Positions 7,877 to 17,388 are shown, counted from the stretch's first letter. The stretch is 36,514 nucleotides of DNA from JAWXVE01 sp044425575 (GCA_044425575.1 JAWXVE010000017.1:1-36514); one strand, 5' to 3'. Notes: a model not told the origin generated them from the sequence alone. Made by a program: numbers and translations.

Positions 7877-9520
7877 TTACTGGATTGCGATCACTGTATG
7901 CAAGCCGTTTCCTTCCTCGTAAGTAATGGTAATGCTGTCACCCACATCATACGTAATAATAGACAATAGTTCTTCTTGGGTAATTAAAATATCGTATATT
8001 TCCATTTCTTCCCCAATACACAAGTAAAAATGTGTTGTTCCATCAATTACAACTGCACTCATAGCTGTAATACTTCCAGATATGGTGACAGATTCTCCAT
8101 TTTCTTGGGATGAGATACCGTTCGTTTCTAATAATTTACCATATTCGCTCTCACACTCAGCTACTGTACTTCCAATTGCAACCCACTGGTACTTTTCCAC
8201 ATTAACCATGGCATACATTTTCACTAAACCTCCCGCATCTTTTAACGCGAGGAAATACGTGGGTTCTCCAGAAATATTTAATAATAGCGGAAAAGTTGCA
8301 TCATATTGTAAGTTCTGCACTTGACCCTCTGCCGATTCCATAGCAGAGTCTTCAATGGCACCAGCCACTGTATAAAACCTTGTTTCCATGGTACGTTGGT
8401 TCATTAACACAAAACCAACATTAGATTGATCTCCACTCACTGATGTTACTCCTGTATACACCCATACATCATTATTCAGTGTAATATAATTGTAACCATT
8501 GGTTGTAATCAAACAATCCTTTTGACTCAAAACACTATTTAAATAGCCATGTTTTAAGGTTCCAGAATAATCGTACAACTGTGTAAGCAATTCAGCAGAG
8601 TATACCTTATCTACCCACTCAGGCACTTCCTCTACTGCATACTCTATAGTTTCACCAGTAATTGCATTGCATAATACCACACTTCCTACTGTTTGTCCGC
8701 CAAATAAGCCAACATTAAATTGTTTCACCGGACACACCCAATAAGGCACTCCATCATCATCAATTTCAAAGAATATTTGATCATCAAAAATATAGGTTGG
8801 ATATGCAAATCGTAAATGACGATAGATGTTCCGGTTAAAATATTCTGATTTGGAATAAAGTATTCCCTCTTCTAGTCGCACGCATTCTGTATCTTGTGTT
8901 GCCATATCAATTAATATATAAGCTGGAATACCATCCCTTTGATTCGTAAGCCATTTAATAGGGCTAGCATATTCTAGAGGAGTAACGCGGACAGGTGTTC
9001 CTTGATAGTTAATCTGTGCGTAATCACTACTTACTTCAAATTGTGATACTAGATCTACTAAACTCCCCATCATACGGTCCCCTAGCAAAGCTGCTGAATC
9101 ACGATCTAATAGAGGAATTGTTGAATAGTCTACTTCCACAATATCTTCTGTAAATTCTCGTTCTTCTATGGTCATAAGTGCTTGATATTTTTGGGCATTA
9201 ATAAGCGGGGAGGATAAGATACTCCCCGCACAAAACACTAGAACAAGCAACCCTATGGTTGCAACCATAATCTTCACAAAGAAACTCTGTTTAAATTGAT
9301 AGATTGGATTAACATCTTCTATTCTTACATTAGGATCTTTGTACATCCTTCTCAGAATATACAGTACTAGGATGATACCTAGTACTGTAAGACAAAAACT
9401 CCAAAATCCTTGCGAATGGATATTAATTGCTGGAAGTGTAATGTAATAATAAATAAATCCACACAACAAGCCAATCACAACGAGTATTGCATATTTCTTA
9501 ATATTCTTAATATTCTTCAT
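7877..9520 (-). CDS. Membrane protein of unknown function with three N-terminal TM helices
   Basis: 547 residues. Three hydrophobic helices (about 10-30, 39-57 and 82-105) are followed by a large, mostly beta-rich extracytoplasmic region of about 440 residues. Recognisable stretches include IPAYILIDMATQ and EYFNRNIYRHLRFAYPTY. The last 80 residues (VTISGSITAMSAVVIDG... to DSITITYEEGNG) could be an OB-like or SH3-like small barrel. I do not recognise the family and assign no function. The ATG at 9520 is preferred; a GTG three codons upstream has no ribosome site at a suitable distance. It lies 18 nt after the EF-G-2-like gene and is almost certainly co-transcribed with it. Confidence 0.8.
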   Translation of the reverse strand: MKNIKNIKKYAILVVIGLLCGFIYYYITLPAINIHSQGFWSFCLTVLGIILVLYILRRMYKDPNVRIEDVNPIYQFKQSFFVKIMVATIGLLVLVFCAGSILSSPLINAQKYQALMTIEEREFTEDIVEVDYSTIPLLDRDSAALLGDRMMGSLVDLVSQFEVSSDYAQINYQGTPVRVTPLEYASPIKWLTNQRDGIPAYILIDMATQDTECVRLEEGILYSKSEYFNRNIYRHLRFAYPTYIFDDQIFFEIDDDGVPYWVCPVKQFNVGLFGGQTVGSVVLCNAITGETIEYAVEEVPEWVDKVYSAELLTQLYDYSGTLKHGYLNSVLSQKDCLITTNGYNYITLNNDVWVYTGVTSVSGDQSNVGFVLMNQRTMETRFYTVAGAIEDSAMESAEGQVQNLQYDATFPLLLNISGEPTYFLALKDAGGLVKMYAMVNVEKYQWVAIGSTVAECESEYGKLLETNGISSQENGESVTISGSITAMSAVVIDGTTHFYLCIGEEMEIYDILITQEELLSIITYDVGDSITITYEEGNGLHTVIAIQ

Positions 9521-9538
9521 ACTGTTCACTCAATTCTA

Positions 9539-11629
9539 TTATTCGTCCTCTCCATCTGCTAACTTATGAGCACGTGCTTCGATTTCTTTCTCTTGAATAT
9601 CGGAAGGAGCTTGCTCATAACGTACTAATTCATAAGAAAAATCTCCTCTTCCTCCTGTCATAGATCGTAACACGGTACAATACCCAAATAGTTCTGTCAT
9701 AGGAATATCTGCTTCAATGACTTGTTTCCCATTTGTGGTAGGATTCATCCCTACAATTCGTCCTCTTCGTTTATTTAAATCACCCATAATATCGCCTGTG
9801 TAAGCATCTGGTACCATTACCTTAAGAGCTGCAATTGGTTCTAGTAAAATAGGTGTAGCATCTATAAAGCCTTTTTTAAATGCTTGGATAGTTGCCATCT
9901 TAAATGCCATTTCAGAAGAATCAACTGGATGATAAGAACCATCGTATAAAGTTGCTTTCACACCTACAACTGGATAAGCTGCTAGTGGACCTTTTAATAC
10001 AGAATCTTGTAATCCCTTTTCCACTGCTGGAAAGAAATTCTTAGGCACTGCACCACCCACTACAACTTGTTCGAACATATATGGCGTTTCCATTTCATGA
10101 GATGGCTCGAATTTCATCTTAACATGACCATATTGTCCATGTCCACCTGATTGTTTCTTATACTTGTATTCCACATCAGAATTTTTCTTAATGGTCTCTC
10201 GAAAGGCTACACGAGGTGTTCCTAATTCAACTGCTACTTTATATTCATTTAACAGCTTACTAACTACTACTTCTAAATGTTGATCTCCCATTCCATATAG
10301 AAGGGCTTGGTGATTGGCAGGGTCACTAACCACCTTAATAGTAAGATCTTCTTGCATCATCTTATGCAATGCTTGAGATGCCTTATCTACATCTGCTTTG
10401 TTTGGTACTTTATACTTCATATAAGTATATGGCTTTGAGATTACAGTCTTTGCATATACTATCGGTGCTGCTTTTGTTGCTAAGGAATCACCTGTATCCA
10501 CAGAAATCATCTTGGATAATGCTCCCATATCTCCTGCATGAAGTTCCTTTACTTCTACTGGTTTATTTCCTTGTAACACATAGAGCTTATGAACTTTTTC
10601 TTCTGTATCTTTTTCTATATTATAGACAGTATCTTCGTTTTTTAATACACCCGAGTTTACTTTTAGGAAGGAATATTTTCCAATAAATGGATCCATCATG
10701 GTTTTGAATACATAGCAAGACTTTGATTTTGCAAAATCATAATTTCCTTGGAAAATTTCACCTGTAGCTTGATTGATCCCAGCACTTTCACGGTTCTCAG
10801 GACTTGGAAAATATTTCACAACATCATCTAATAAGGTATACATACCTTGGCACAATACATTGGAGCCCATCGAAATTGGTACAATACTTCCGTCGTATAC
10901 ATTGGTTCGAAGTGTTGCACGAATCTCTGCCTCAGAAAAATCTTCCCCTGCAAAGTAACGATCCATAAAATCTTCACTCGTTTCCGCAACTGCTTCTATT
11001 AAAATATTTCGGTATAGTTCAAGATTTTCTTTGCTGTACTCAGGTGTTTCGCATTCTACCACATCCTTGCCAACCCACTTATTTGCAGTTTCCGCAATTA
11101 CATTTACATATCCTACAAATTCTTCATTCTCACGAATTGGTAAATGGAACGGTGCGATCTTCTTACCATAACTATCTGTTAGTTGAGACACTACATTTTT
11201 AAAAGATGCATGATCTGCATCCATATTTGATACAAAAACCATTCTAGGTAATTTATATTTATCGCATAATTCCCAAGCTTTTGATGTTCCCACCTCTAGT
11301 CCTGACTTACCAGATACCACAATGATAGCCGCATCTGCAACACTAACTGCCTCTTCCACTTCCCCTACAAAATCAAAATATCCAGGTGTGTCTAAGATAT
11401 TAATCTTATAACCTTGCCATTCAAGAGAAATAACAGATGTAGTAATAGAGAATTTTCTTTTAATCTCTTCTTTGGTAAAATCACTTATCGTGTTACCATC
11501 AGTGACTTTTCCCATACGAGAAGTCAATCCTGATAAGTATGCCATTGCCTCTACTAAGCTACTCTTTCCAGCCCCACCATGACCCAATAAAACAATGTTT
11601 CGAATTTTGTCTGTTGTGTAAACATTCAT
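9539..11629 (-). CDS. EF-G paralogue of the EF-G-2 type (translation-factor GTPase)
   Basis: 696 residues, full length for EF-G domains I-V. The P-loop is GHGGAGKS (16-23) and G3 is DTPGYFDF (80-87), both like Thermus EF-G-2 rather than the housekeeping EF-G (which has AHIDAGKT). The C-terminal domains IV/V are complete (GGAVPKNFFPAVEKG, GDIMGDLNKRRGRIVGM, MTELFGYCTVLRSMTGGRG). The guanine-specificity motif G4, normally NKxD, reads SNMD (134-137). Members of this group bind GTP and ribosomes, but their cellular role is poorly defined. It has an excellent ribosome site (GGAGGTAATAAC-ATG) and heads a two-gene operon with an unknown membrane protein. The main fusA would be elsewhere, with rpsL/rpsG. 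Confidence 0.92.
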   Translation of the reverse strand: MNVYTTDKIRNIVLLGHGGAGKSSLVEAMAYLSGLTSRMGKVTDGNTISDFTKEEIKRKFSITTSVISLEWQGYKINILDTPGYFDFVGEVEEAVSVADAAIIVVSGKSGLEVGTSKAWELCDKYKLPRMVFVSNMDADHASFKNVVSQLTDSYGKKIAPFHLPIRENEEFVGYVNVIAETANKWVGKDVVECETPEYSKENLELYRNILIEAVAETSEDFMDRYFAGEDFSEAEIRATLRTNVYDGSIVPISMGSNVLCQGMYTLLDDVVKYFPSPENRESAGINQATGEIFQGNYDFAKSKSCYVFKTMMDPFIGKYSFLKVNSGVLKNEDTVYNIEKDTEEKVHKLYVLQGNKPVEVKELHAGDMGALSKMISVDTGDSLATKAAPIVYAKTVISKPYTYMKYKVPNKADVDKASQALHKMMQEDLTIKVVSDPANHQALLYGMGDQHLEVVVSKLLNEYKVAVELGTPRVAFRETIKKNSDVEYKYKKQSGGHGQYGHVKMKFEPSHEMETPYMFEQVVVGGAVPKNFFPAVEKGLQDSVLKGPLAAYPVVGVKATLYDGSYHPVDSSEMAFKMATIQAFKKGFIDATPILLEPIAALKVMVPDAYTGDIMGDLNKRRGRIVGMNPTTNGKQVIEADIPMTELFGYCTVLRSMTGGRGDFSYELVRYEQAPSDIQEKEIEARAHKLADGEDE

Positions 11630-11714
11630 GTTATTACCTCCATTTTGTAAGTTTGTTATATAATTCGTGCAATTTGCAAAATAATTTCTTGAAATTGCAA
11701 TTATATATGGTTAT

Positions 11715-11743
11715 ATTTTACTAAGTTTTCCAATAATAAGCAA
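11715..11743 (-). promoter_or_regulatory. Candidate promoter of the EF-G-2-like operon
   Basis: TTGCTT (11738-11743), 17-bp spacer, TAAAAT (11715-11720). The leader between it and the start contains an 8-bp inverted repeat TGCAATTT...AAATTGCA (11668-11675 and 11692-11699) of unknown meaning. Confidence 0.5.
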
Positions 11744-11776
11744 TTAAAATTTATAATTTCCTTCTATTTATTTTCA

Positions 11777-11805
11777 TTGACGTAAGAGCAAGGATTCGTT
11801 ATACT
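11777..11805 (+). promoter_or_regulatory. Sigma-A promoter of aroA
   Basis: TTGACG (11777-11782), 17-bp spacer, TATACT (11800-11805), 63 bases before the aroA start and divergent from the EF-G-2-like operon. Confidence 0.8.
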
Positions 11806-11868
11806 AAATAAAATTATATGTTGCAATATCATTATATAATCCTATGTATTCCATGAGAGCGAGGCGCT

Positions 11869-13158
11869 ATGAATTACGAAATAACAGCAAAGAATCATTT
11901 AAAAGGTCAGGTAATCGTTGCCGGTGATAAGTCCATTTCCCACAGAAGTATTATGTTTGGTGCCATTGCAAACGGAACTACTGAAGTGTCTAAGTTTTTA
12001 CAAGGGGCAGATTGCCTTTCCACAATTAACTGCTTCCAAAAGCTTGGAATTGCCATTACCAACCAAGGAGACTGCATTACCATTCACGGAAAGGGATTAC
12101 ATGGACTTCGTGCTCCTTCCGCCATTCTAGATGTTGGGAATAGTGGAACTACCACACGTTTAATGAGTGGAATTTTAGCTGGACAACCATTTGATACTAC
12201 TATTACAGGAGACGCCTCTATACAGAAACGCCCTATGAAACGAATTATAGAACCTCTAACTCAAATGGGGTCTCATATTACAAGTGAAACAACGCCCTAC
12301 TATGCACCTTTCACCATTCATCCCTCTCCTTGTTTACGTGGTATTCACTACCACTCACCGGTTGCATCTGCACAAGTGAAATCATGTGTATTATTGGCTG
12401 GCCTCTATGCAAATAGTACTACAACTGTAACGGAACCTTATGTGAGTCGCAATCATACGGAATTACTCTTAAGTTCTTATGGAGCCAAGATTACTACACA
12501 AGGCACGAGTGTTTCTATTGAACCAGAGCCATACTTAGAGGGTCAGAAAGTTGTGGTACCTGCGGATATTTCTTCAGCAGCTTTCTTCCTTGCTGCAGCA
12601 TTAATCACACCGCATTCGGAACTTTTACTAAAAGATGTTGGCATTAATCCAACGCGTGATGGAATTATTCAAGTGATTCAGCAAATGGGCGGTCATATTA
12701 CTTTACTAAATCAAACTGTGCAAAATGGTGAACTTGTAGCTGATCTTCTCGTTCGCTCTTCTTCCTTAAAAGGTATTACAATTGGTGGCTCAATTATTCC
12801 AACTTTAATTGATGAAATACCCATTATTGCTATACTTGCATCGTATGCTCAAGGAACAACTATTATAAAAGATGCCTCTGAATTAAAAGTGAAGGAATCC
12901 AATCGAATTGACATTATGGTATCACAACTTCAAAAAATGGGTTGTAATATTGAGGCTAGAGATGATGGGATGGTCATTCATGGAGGTGCATCATTACACG
13001 GAGCAACTATTGACCCACACCTAGACCACCGCATTGCCATGTCATTTGCCATTGCTGGTTTACAAGCGGAAGGGACAACAACTATACAAGATGCCCAATG
13101 TGTCCATATTTCTTATCCGAATTTCTTCCAAGATCTCGCAAGAACATTTACGGATTAA
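11869..13158 (+). CDS. aroA: 3-phosphoshikimate 1-carboxyvinyltransferase (EPSP synthase)
   Basis: 429 residues, normal for a bacterial EPSP synthase. It condenses shikimate-3-phosphate with phosphoenolpyruvate in the chorismate pathway. Visible signatures: GDKSISHR (19-26, substrate-binding Lys21), GNSGTTTRL (90-98), RPMKR, SAQVKS, the catalytic-region DEIP (IDEIPIIAI), KESNRID and DHRIAMSFAIAG. The motif pattern is that of Gram-positive enzymes. Start ATG 11869 follows GAGGCGCT. It stands alone: no other shikimate genes are nearby. It has its own promoter and shares a two-way terminator with the convergent EAL gene. Confidence 0.97.
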   Translation: MNYEITAKNHLKGQVIVAGDKSISHRSIMFGAIANGTTEVSKFLQGADCLSTINCFQKLGIAITNQGDCITIHGKGLHGLRAPSAILDVGNSGTTTRLMSGILAGQPFDTTITGDASIQKRPMKRIIEPLTQMGSHITSETTPYYAPFTIHPSPCLRGIHYHSPVASAQVKSCVLLAGLYANSTTTVTEPYVSRNHTELLLSSYGAKITTQGTSVSIEPEPYLEGQKVVVPADISSAAFFLAAALITPHSELLLKDVGINPTRDGIIQVIQQMGGHITLLNQTVQNGELVADLLVRSSSLKGITIGGSIIPTLIDEIPIIAILASYAQGTTIIKDASELKVKESNRIDIMVSQLQKMGCNIEARDDGMVIHGGASLHGATIDPHLDHRIAMSFAIAGLQAEGTTTIQDAQCVHISYPNFFQDLARTFTD

Positions 13159-13181
13159 TGGTTGATAACTTATTGTCATTA

Positions 13182-13218
13182 AAAAAGTAACTCCCTTTTT
13201 CTCTAGGAGTTACTTTTT
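13182..13218. terminator. Bidirectional terminator between aroA and the EAL gene
   Basis: 13-bp stem AAAAAGTAACTCC (13182-13194) with its complement (13206-13218), T5 on both ends of the reading directions. It lies between the convergent stops at 13158 and 13227. Confidence 0.93.
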
Positions 13219-13226
13219 AATTATTT

Positions 13227-15473
13227 CTAGTCTTCTACGTCTACAATATTTTCTGGGGAACGACTTTGAAGTAACTCTGTAAAGTCATGATGAATCATTG
13301 GCTTTGCAAAATAAAATCCTTGTGCTACATCACAATCAATTCCTCTTAGGAATTCTACATCTTCTTCACGTTCTACGCCTTCTGCTACAACGGTTGACTC
13401 TAAATCTCTAGATAATTCAATCATATTCTTAATAATACTTTTGGAGCGATCCTCATTTTCATAATCCCATAAAAAGCTCCGGTCCAATTTAATGACATCA
13501 AAGTTCATTTTTCTTAATATCCCTAAAGAAGAATACCCAGAACCAAAATCATCAATTGCCATGGTCAGGTTGTTTTTGTGGACTTCCTCTAACACACGAA
13601 CTAGTTGTTCTTCATTTTCAGATGCCACTGTTTCAGTGAGTTCTAATTCAATATACTTCTTAGGAACTTCGTATCGTTCAATAATATCAATTAATGATTT
13701 AACAAATTGAGAACTCGTTAAATGAAGCCTTGAAAAATTTACAGATATCTTGGTAGGCGTTACACCTATTTTAATCCAATTGCGTATAATCTTGCAGACT
13801 TCTTCAAACATAAACATATCAATTTGTTTAATGAATCCATTTTTCTCAAAAATAGGAAGAAATTTTACTGGACTTAATACTTCGCCATCTCGTTGTACCC
13901 ATCGCACCAATGCCTCAGCACCAACAATTTTCTCAGTATTTAGTTGATATTTTGGTTGCATAAATACAAGAAACTCACGATTCATAAGAGCTGCCTCTTG
14001 GCGATTTGCAATATTCGTTTCATAGAGAATCTTATTTTTAGTTTCTACATTAAAAATCGTATGTCGCTTTTCTTCCTTTTTCCCCATAGCATGTGCAAAC
14101 TGAGCATTTGCTATAATGTTCACAATAGCCTCTTCGTTATCTTCTATATAATAAGTTCCGTAACGCAATGCCAAACGGACATTCTTAAAAACATCATTAT
14201 CTAAAAATAATTTTCGTTCTATGTGCTCGCTCATACTTAAAGTTTCATTCATGGCTTCCGCTGTATCAAAATACCAAAATTCATCTTTGACACCTTTTCC
14301 AAAAATCCCTTGATCTGTTGGTAAAGCACTAAACCGTTCTGCTAATAGGCACAGTGCTTCATCACCCACTTGAAATCCATGTAATTCATTAAGACTCTTA
14401 AAATCAATAATATCAATCACGGTAACTACATAGTCCATAGTTGGATTTTCTATTAACACATTGTGCATATCATTCTGGAATTTCATCAGATTCGCTAATC
14501 CAGTTAATTTATCATAATAAATAGTATGTTCTAATTCTTGGTCATATAATACTGTTACTGTTTTCGATTTATGAAAGATTAAGTAGACCAATAGAATTAA
14601 TGTTAATACAATTAATAGCATCTGTGCTTGAATCCCTTCAATAAATCGGAAAATCAAATCACTCTTTTCTACTATAGTAATAAAATACCACTCATTAATA
14701 TTCGTTTGATAATAAGATGCATAAAAAGTCTGGTCTTGAACCATTAATGTAACATCCCCTGCTACATCTTTGAGCAAAACGTGATGATCCATCGTTTCAA
14801 TAGTATCATCAAACATAGTTCCCGCTTCTGAATACGTTAAAAACACCTCTTGATTCTCATTATAATCCGAATCATTTTTCTGAATAACAACATAACCGCT
14901 CTGGTCCACTAAGTAAGATAAACCATCAGAAATATAAGCATCACCTATGTAGCTTCCAAGCATATCCAAATCAAGGAGTCCGATTAACTCTCCTTGAATC
15001 TTCCCATCGTATTCAATTGGCACAATCACTGGTACATACATTGTTTCAAAGAAATAATCAGTAGGTTCTCCTACTACAGTTGTTCCTAACATAACTTCAT
15101 CAAAATAATCAAAAGACCACACTTTATAAGATTCCGATGTCTGGGAATACGCATAACCATAAGAATCCACATAGAGGATATGGGCAAAATCCGTAGAGCC
15201 AACGGCACCTGTTATCTTTGTAATGATTTCTTGCCTAGAATGATTGGTATAGAATAATTGTTCCACCAACAATAATTCATCAATACATTCTAACATCTGT
15301 ATCTGGAAGTTCTGACCTTGAATTTCAGTTGCCATATTTAATTGGTACAAAGAATTTACTTGTGCTTCCTCGTAAGTTGTATCTACCAAAGAAATCGTAA
15401 GCAAAACAATTAAAGAGACTAAACCAATCCCTATTATGGTGTAAATATGCTTGAATTTCGAAAATTTCTTCAC
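13227..15473 (-). CDS. Membrane c-di-GMP phosphodiesterase: Cache-degenerate GGDEF-EAL
   Basis: 748 residues. TM helix 1 (about 10-30), an extracytoplasmic Cache-type sensor region (about 35-275, with YVPVIVPIEYDGKIQGELIGLLDLD), TM helix 2 (about 283-300), a GGDEF-fold domain in which the motif has decayed to GVKDEF (394-399), and an EAL domain with EALVRW (520), ELTET (611), DDFGSGYSSL (641) and EGVE (698). The EAL catalytic motifs are intact, so the protein should cleave c-di-GMP in response to an external ligand, and the GGDEF part may only bind GTP or serve structurally. It starts at GTG 15473 after a strong AAGGAGGTATAC site. It is the last gene of the PilZ/ManC operon (41 nt after manC) and ends at the 13182-13218 terminator. 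Confidence 0.93.
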   Translation of the reverse strand: MKKFSKFKHIYTIIGIGLVSLIVLLTISLVDTTYEEAQVNSLYQLNMATEIQGQNFQIQMLECIDELLLVEQLFYTNHSRQEIITKITGAVGSTDFAHILYVDSYGYAYSQTSESYKVWSFDYFDEVMLGTTVVGEPTDYFFETMYVPVIVPIEYDGKIQGELIGLLDLDMLGSYIGDAYISDGLSYLVDQSGYVVIQKNDSDYNENQEVFLTYSEAGTMFDDTIETMDHHVLLKDVAGDVTLMVQDQTFYASYYQTNINEWYFITIVEKSDLIFRFIEGIQAQMLLIVLTLILLVYLIFHKSKTVTVLYDQELEHTIYYDKLTGLANLMKFQNDMHNVLIENPTMDYVVTVIDIIDFKSLNELHGFQVGDEALCLLAERFSALPTDQGIFGKGVKDEFWYFDTAEAMNETLSMSEHIERKLFLDNDVFKNVRLALRYGTYYIEDNEEAIVNIIANAQFAHAMGKKEEKRHTIFNVETKNKILYETNIANRQEAALMNREFLVFMQPKYQLNTEKIVGAEALVRWVQRDGEVLSPVKFLPIFEKNGFIKQIDMFMFEEVCKIIRNWIKIGVTPTKISVNFSRLHLTSSQFVKSLIDIIERYEVPKKYIELELTETVASENEEQLVRVLEEVHKNNLTMAIDDFGSGYSSLGILRKMNFDVIKLDRSFLWDYENEDRSKSIIKNMIELSRDLESTVVAEGVEREEDVEFLRGIDCDVAQGFYFAKPMIHHDFTELLQSRSPENIVDVED

Positions 15474-15514
15474 GTATACCTCCTTACGAACTGCAGGTTC
15501 GTTAATTTACTCTG

Positions 15515-16873
15515 TTATAGACACTTCCACTCATAGGAATATCGTTCTATATCTTCCTCAACTAAATCTTCTCCTATTTGAACCTCAATAAAATGCAAAT
15601 GTGTCACTGCTTTTAACGCATGTTTCATGCCCTTTGGGATCTGTATTACTTTTCCTCTTGACACTACTTCCTCTACATCATTCAGGACTAGTATGCCAGT
15701 TCCATCCACAATGGTCCACACTTCTTCTCTCATACCATGAGACTGATAACTAATCCTTTCTTCAGGATTCATCTGCAAGTGCTTAGTTAAGGATTTCATA
15801 CCATCTTCATAAGTCACATAATCTAGTACTTTATATTCTCCCCAACGTCGTTGTTCAAACATAGGTCGATTATCTAATAGGTCCACATACGGTTTCATGT
15901 GGGAACTACTTCCCTTCTCTGATATTAAGATTCCATCAGGGCTAGCTGCTACAATCATATTCTTAGCACCTAATACTACCATAGGAATTGATAATTCATT
16001 AATAATATGAGAATTGCAAGAATGGTCATCTACCACAACTGCACCAATTGCAGTGGTATCCATTTCCTCTGTTAAAGTATTCCATGTACCAAGGTCTTTC
16101 CAACCATGCAAATAAGGAATAACAGAAATAGAACTGCAACGTTCCACTACCTTACGGTCAAAACTAATTCGCTCTAATAACGCATACGATTCTAGCACTT
16201 GTTCATAAGAAGTTGCCTGAACTTCCTGCTCTAGATAACTCATTAAGAACCCAAGGGTCGTTCCAAATACACCTGCATTCCACAAAGCACCTTGGCTTAT
16301 ATACTTCATCGCCTGTTCTTCTGACGGTTTTTCATGGTATGCACACACCTCATAACACAATTGTTTCCTATCCTTGGTTATGGGTTGATTTAATTGAATA
16401 TATCCATATTTCTGTGATGGATACGTTGGTTGTATCCCCATCAATACAAGTTCTGTTTGCCCCTCTTGAATGATTTGTTCCATTGTCTGCAACAGATGAA
16501 AGTATTCCATTTCTACATAAGGATCAACGGGTAATATCACAATAGGTTCCTTGAGGTCAATCTTCTTCTCATATGCAAGATATGCTGCTGACAATAAGAT
16601 TGCAGGAAAAGTATTTCTACGCTCTGGCTCAATGACAAGCTCCACTTCTTTAGATAGTTGATTGCGAATTGGATCCACCTGGGATTGATTGGTGGCAATA
16701 ATAACTTTATGTACTCCATCTAATGATTTAATCTGCCTATTAATACGTTGTACCATGGATTCTTGTATACCATTTTCGTCTGTTAACAACTGCAAAAATT
16801 GTTTCGACCTGGAATGATTGGATAAGGGCCATAATCTTTTGCCCGATCCCCCAGATAGTAATATTATATTCAT
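15515..16873 (-). CDS. manC: Mannose-1-phosphate guanylyltransferase with C-terminal cupin (ManC type)
   Basis: 452 residues. The N-terminal nucleotidyltransferase domain starts LSGGSGKRLWPLS (6-18) with the usual KQF (SRSKQFLQL), PVDPY in place of the common PxDH, and YHEKP; it makes GDP-mannose from mannose-1-phosphate and GTP. The C-terminal cupin has RRWGEYKVLD and QSHGMREEVWTIVDGTG. In type II enzymes this cupin is a phosphomannose isomerase with an H-x-x-R-x-E-H-W signature; here the second His is Val (EVW), so isomerase activity is doubtful. The start overlaps the PilZ stop by 4 nt (ATGA), so translation is probably coupled. GDP-mannose feeds exopolysaccharide or cell-wall glycans, but no glycosyltransferase is nearby. 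Confidence 0.92.
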   Translation of the reverse strand: MNIILLSGGSGKRLWPLSNHSRSKQFLQLLTDENGIQESMVQRINRQIKSLDGVHKVIIATNQSQVDPIRNQLSKEVELVIEPERRNTFPAILLSAAYLAYEKKIDLKEPIVILPVDPYVEMEYFHLLQTMEQIIQEGQTELVLMGIQPTYPSQKYGYIQLNQPITKDRKQLCYEVCAYHEKPSEEQAMKYISQGALWNAGVFGTTLGFLMSYLEQEVQATSYEQVLESYALLERISFDRKVVERCSSISVIPYLHGWKDLGTWNTLTEEMDTTAIGAVVVDDHSCNSHIINELSIPMVVLGAKNMIVAASPDGILISEKGSSSHMKPYVDLLDNRPMFEQRRWGEYKVLDYVTYEDGMKSLTKHLQMNPEERISYQSHGMREEVWTIVDGTGILVLNDVEEVVSRGKVIQIPKGMKHALKAVTHLHFIEVQIGEDLVEEDIERYSYEWKCL

Positions 16874-17214
16874 ATAGTTCCTTTTTTACTTTCTTCAAAC
16901 ATTTCATATACGCCAATTCTAGATGCATCAATTTCTGGCATTCCAATAAAAATCCCCCCATAATGGTAGGTATCCTCTAACTTCTCAATACGCACAATTT
17001 CAAAAAATGCATGAATCACATCTTGCGTCCATATTCGCAAATATCCTTCATAGACATGTCCGATGAGTAGTGGTGCATTACATGTAAATCCAATTCCTCT
17101 CTTAGAAACATCAATCACTTCAATTTCATGTGGTATACTTTCTCCAGTAGTCATTTCTTTTACCATTAACGAGGAGTGTAATTCCAACCGTGCATTCTTT
17201 CTTTGTTCGTCCAT
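16870..17214 (-). CDS. PilZ domain c-di-GMP receptor
   Basis: 114 residues, a single PilZ domain. It has both c-di-GMP-binding motifs: RxxxR (Arg5-KNA-Arg9) and D-x-S-x-x-G (DVSKRG, 35-40). It is the first gene of an operon with manC and an EAL phosphodiesterase, overlapping manC by 4 nt. A free-standing PilZ protein usually acts by binding a partner enzyme when c-di-GMP is high; the overlap with manC makes GDP-mannose synthesis or a linked polysaccharide process the natural candidate, which is inference. Confidence 0.92.
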   Translation of the reverse strand: MDEQRKNARLELHSSLMVKEMTTGESIPHEIEVIDVSKRGIGFTCNAPLLIGHVYEGYLRIWTQDVIHAFFEIVRIEKLEDTYHYGGIFIGMPEIDASRIGVYEMFEESKKGTI

Positions 17215-17267
17215 TCTTAAACCATGCCTTTCTATTCTTGATACCTGACGTTTATTGATTACTTACT

Positions 17268-17296
17268 ATTCTATCTATTTTATGCCAACCTGTCAA
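17268..17296 (-). promoter_or_regulatory. Sigma-A promoter of the PilZ-manC-EAL operon
   Basis: Perfect TTGACA (17291-17296), 17-bp spacer, TAGAAT (17268-17273), with the PilZ start 54 bases downstream. Confidence 0.85.
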
Positions 17297-17388
17297 CCGA
17301 ACATATAGCGAAAACCTCATTCTAGACATACAAGACTTTGTTTTTAAGTGAATATTCTCATATACTCGTATCATTATAATGTGATTTC

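Noticed and set aside
11668..11699. Operator-like inverted repeat TGCAATTT...AAATTGCA before the EF-G-2-like gene
   Set aside because: Only 8 bp in an AT-rich leader with no matching site elsewhere in the window; noted but not called as an operator.
13750..15473. Diguanylate cyclase activity for the 748-residue GGDEF-EAL protein
   Set aside because: Its GGDEF motif has decayed to GVKDEF; only the EAL part has intact catalytic motifs.
17297..17388. Terminator for queA
   Set aside because: No stem of convincing length with a U-run; the end of the operon remains undefined.
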